Of a stretch of 64,000 nt of DNA, positions 62,269-64,000 are shown piece by piece. A model generated the notes under the pieces. That model was not told the origin of the DNA. It searched no databases and was given only the letters and a program-made list of their open reading frames with translations. The DNA comes from Corynebacterium gottingense (lineage in GTDB: Bacteria; Actinomycetota; Actinomycetes; Mycobacteriales; Mycobacteriaceae). Every line of letters starts with the position of its first letter. Positions within the stretch are counted from its first letter, which is position 1. The stretch covers positions 248,001-312,000 of the forward strand of contig NZ_RDRE01000001.1 in the NCBI RefSeq assembly GCF_003693265.1, given 5' to 3'. A program made the translations under genes and the position numbers.

Positions 62269-64000
62269 CCCACGCTCAAACACCACCACCTGCGGCTTTT
62301 CGACCCCGGCGAAGATGAGCTCGAGGCGAGTCACCGGCTCGCCAAGCGCCTGCTCCAGGAACGTTGCGTAGATGTCCAGCTGCAGGAAGTAGCTGGTCAC
62401 GGTCTCTGGTTTCGCGGTGATGTCGGTCTTCCAGTCGGCGATGACCCACCCGGAGGTATCGCTGTTGGTGTCGCGGTAGAGCAGGTCGATGAAGCCGTTG
62501 ACGGCGGTGCCGTCGACGGTGCCAATGACCGGCAGCTCCCGCTGCGCCTGCGCGTCCGGCTCGAGGCTGCGCGCGTACGGTGCAGACTCGGCGAAGCTCG
62601 CGGCGACGCGCACCACGTCTTTCACGGCCGAGGTCGGCAGCTCGTAGAGCGAGGCCACTGTGGCGGCGACCTGCTCGAGCTCGTCGCCCTGGGGCAGGTG
62701 CTCCATCACGTCGTGGACTGCGGTGCCGAAGTCGGTCCCGGCGTTGTCCCGGTACAGACCGCTGTTGATCTGGCGGGCCGGGAAGCCGGACGCTGCCACC
62801 CGCTCGTCGAGGGAGCGGCGCAGGCGTACGCCGGTGACGTGTGTGTGGCGCGGCACTTCGTCGTCCCCCGGGCGGGACTGCGCCCGCTGCACGCCGGTCG
62901 GGTCGGCGGTGGGCTCGGGGTTGGCCTGGTCCTTAGCGTGAGCGATCGCGGTGACACCCATGCGTTGGGTGATGCCGGTCGCCTCGGCGAGTGCCTCGGC
63001 CCTCGTAGTGAAGCGCTCTGCGTTCGGCGCTCTGCGTTCGGCGTCCTGTGCCTTGGGTGCCGCGATGGCATCGAAACCTGGTAGTTCCTCACGGGCGATG
63101 GGGGCGTATTGGGTGGAGTCGTCGATGACCTCGGCGAGCTTCGCGCCGCGCTGCGCTTTGGTGTACTCGCGTGGTCCCCCCTTCTTCTTGGGCCTGTTTT
63201 TCTTGAGTTGCAGCGGGATAGCCAGGACGGACTTGGCGCGCGTCATGGCGACGTAGAGCAGGCGGATCAGCTCGTTGGCGTCGGCTTCGTCGTCGAAGGC
63301 CTTGGCAGCGAGGTAATTGGGGGTCGGCGCGTCCTTGAGCTTGAACTGCGCGGTGCTATCTGCCCGGGAGAAGGATCGTACCGCGCGACTGTTCGAGGTG
63401 TGGCCGGACATGCCAGCGGCGATGACCATGGGGAACTCGCGACCTTTGGACTTGTGGATCGTCATGAAGCGAACTGCGTCGGTGCCGGTATCAAGCAGAG
63501 GCTCGGAGACGCCCTGGTTGGTTTCAGCTTGGGTGTCAGACCAGCGAACAAATTCGCGGAGGCCGAGCCCGGTTGTGGCAGAGAAGCGGTCAGCGAGCGC
63601 GAGCAACGTCTCCACGCGCGGGAGGTGGTCGGGGTGGCCACTTGCGGCGTAGGCCTCCGCGAGTCCGAACTCCGCGACGATGCGGCGCACCATGGTTGCC
63701 GCATCGGTGCGCTGTGCTTCCGCGGAAAGTCGGCGAAGCTGCTCGACGCAAGTGTCGACGCTCGCGGCAACCTCATCCTGCGTCATCGCGGCGTCGAGCG
63801 ACTCCGGGGCTTCATGGAGGTGCTCGCGGCGTACCTGCGCCCACCGAGCGATGTCCGCATCCGAGCAGCCGAGAAGTGCGGTGCGCAGGGCAGCGATGCG
63901 GGTGAAGTCGTCAGCGGGGTCGGCCACCGCGCGCAGTACAGTGAACAGGTCGTTTAGCTCCGGGGTGGCAAAAAGCGCGCCGGAGCCCTCGGAAACCCAG
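62260..64000 (-). CDS. UvrD/RecB-type helicase-nuclease, C-terminal part
   Basis: At least 579 residues; the frame is open to the right window edge, so the N-terminal ATPase motifs lie outside. Visible are helicase motif V (TIHKSKGREFPMV), motif VI (LLYVAMTRAKS) and a C-terminal RecB-like nuclease: Asp in NGFIDLLYR, then IADWKTDITAK, then QLDIYATFLEQ. This is the layout of AddA/RecB-type subunits that resect double-strand breaks. An adjacent partner (AddB-like) would be expected upstream, outside the window. The stop codon lies within a copy of the window-wide word. Confidence 0.88.
   Translation of the reverse strand, partial: WVSEGSGALFATPELNDLFTVLRAVADPADDFTRIAALRTALLGCSDADIARWAQVRREHLHEAPESLDAAMTQDEVAASVDTCVEQLRRLSAEAQRTDAATMVRRIVAEFGLAEAYAASGHPDHLPRVETLLALADRFSATTGLGLREFVRWSDTQAETNQGVSEPLLDTGTDAVRFMTIHKSKGREFPMVIAAGMSGHTSNSRAVRSFSRADSTAQFKLKDAPTPNYLAAKAFDDEADANELIRLLYVAMTRAKSVLAIPLQLKKNRPKKKGGPREYTKAQRGAKLAEVIDDSTQYAPIAREELPGFDAIAAPKAQDAERRAPNAERFTTRAEALAEATGITQRMGVTAIAHAKDQANPEPTADPTGVQRAQSRPGDDEVPRHTHVTGVRLRRSLDERVAASGFPARQINSGLYRDNAGTDFGTAVHDVMEHLPQGDELEQVAATVASLYELPTSAVKDVVRVAASFAESAPYARSLEPDAQAQRELPVIGTVDGTAVNGFIDLLYRDTNSDTSGWVIADWKTDITAKPETVTSYFLQLDIYATFLEQALGEPVTRLELIFAGVEKPQVVVFERGRR

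Overview
The window looks like chromosomal DNA of a Corynebacterium species. It is GC-rich and coding-dense. It carries AccBC/AccE/AccD acyl-CoA carboxylase genes, monomeric NADP isocitrate dehydrogenase, anaplerotic ppc and pyc together, a methylcitrate operon, DUF3017 beside folD, and many leaderless genes whose start codon lies 6-8 nt after a TANNNT -10 box. Gene order broadly resembles the folD-metXY-icd-bioB-trpS-upp-prp-pyc-accBC stretch of other corynebacteria (from memory, not searched).

Layout. 1-9 kb: error-prone polymerase DnaE2 (start outside the window), two PH-domain membrane proteins, a lipoprotein serine protease, a MOSC protein, divergent trmL/folD and DUF3017. 8.6-14 kb: an exported CYTH-like protein followed by a complete ABC importer and a metallophosphoesterase. 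14-24.6 kb: metY-metX, ppc, an AbiEi/DUF559-like gene bordered by unusual inverted repeats, icd, xthA and a TRIC channel. 24.6-36 kb: bioB-bsaP behind a BioQ-like operator, a YtrA-type regulator with an ABC pair, a decayed amidotransferase, trpS, YihY, a D,D-carboxypeptidase, a second TRIC protein, an unrecognised protein with an internal duplication, and a signal-less NlpC/P60 protein with a small partner. 36-48 kb: upp, an M20 peptidase, LpdA-like quinone reductase, PrpR-type regulator, prpDBC and pyc. 48-64 kb: two paralogous secreted S1 proteases around HNH and GNAT genes, accBC, sseA, an ATP-grasp protein, a NERD protein, a lipoprotein, DUF3151, twin ankyrin proteins, maf-accE-accD, an alkaline phosphatase remnant, and the C-terminal part of a UvrD/RecB-type helicase-nuclease that runs off the window.

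Metabolically, ppc, pyc, icd, prpDBC and the acyl-CoA carboxylase genes cover oxaloacetate supply, TCA flux, propionate use and fatty or mycolic acid precursors. bioB and bsaP supply biotin for Pyc and AccBC.

The most unusual signal is an 11-mer, CGTCGATAAGC, found by eye 16 times on either strand. It lies inside genes, across stop codons and between genes, where well under one copy is expected by chance. It behaves like a genome-wide recognition word (uptake-like, Chi-like or HIP1-like). The second is a seven-copy 14-bp array in two inverted arms beside the AbiEi/DUF559-like gene, whose start codon sits inside a separate 13-bp inverted repeat.
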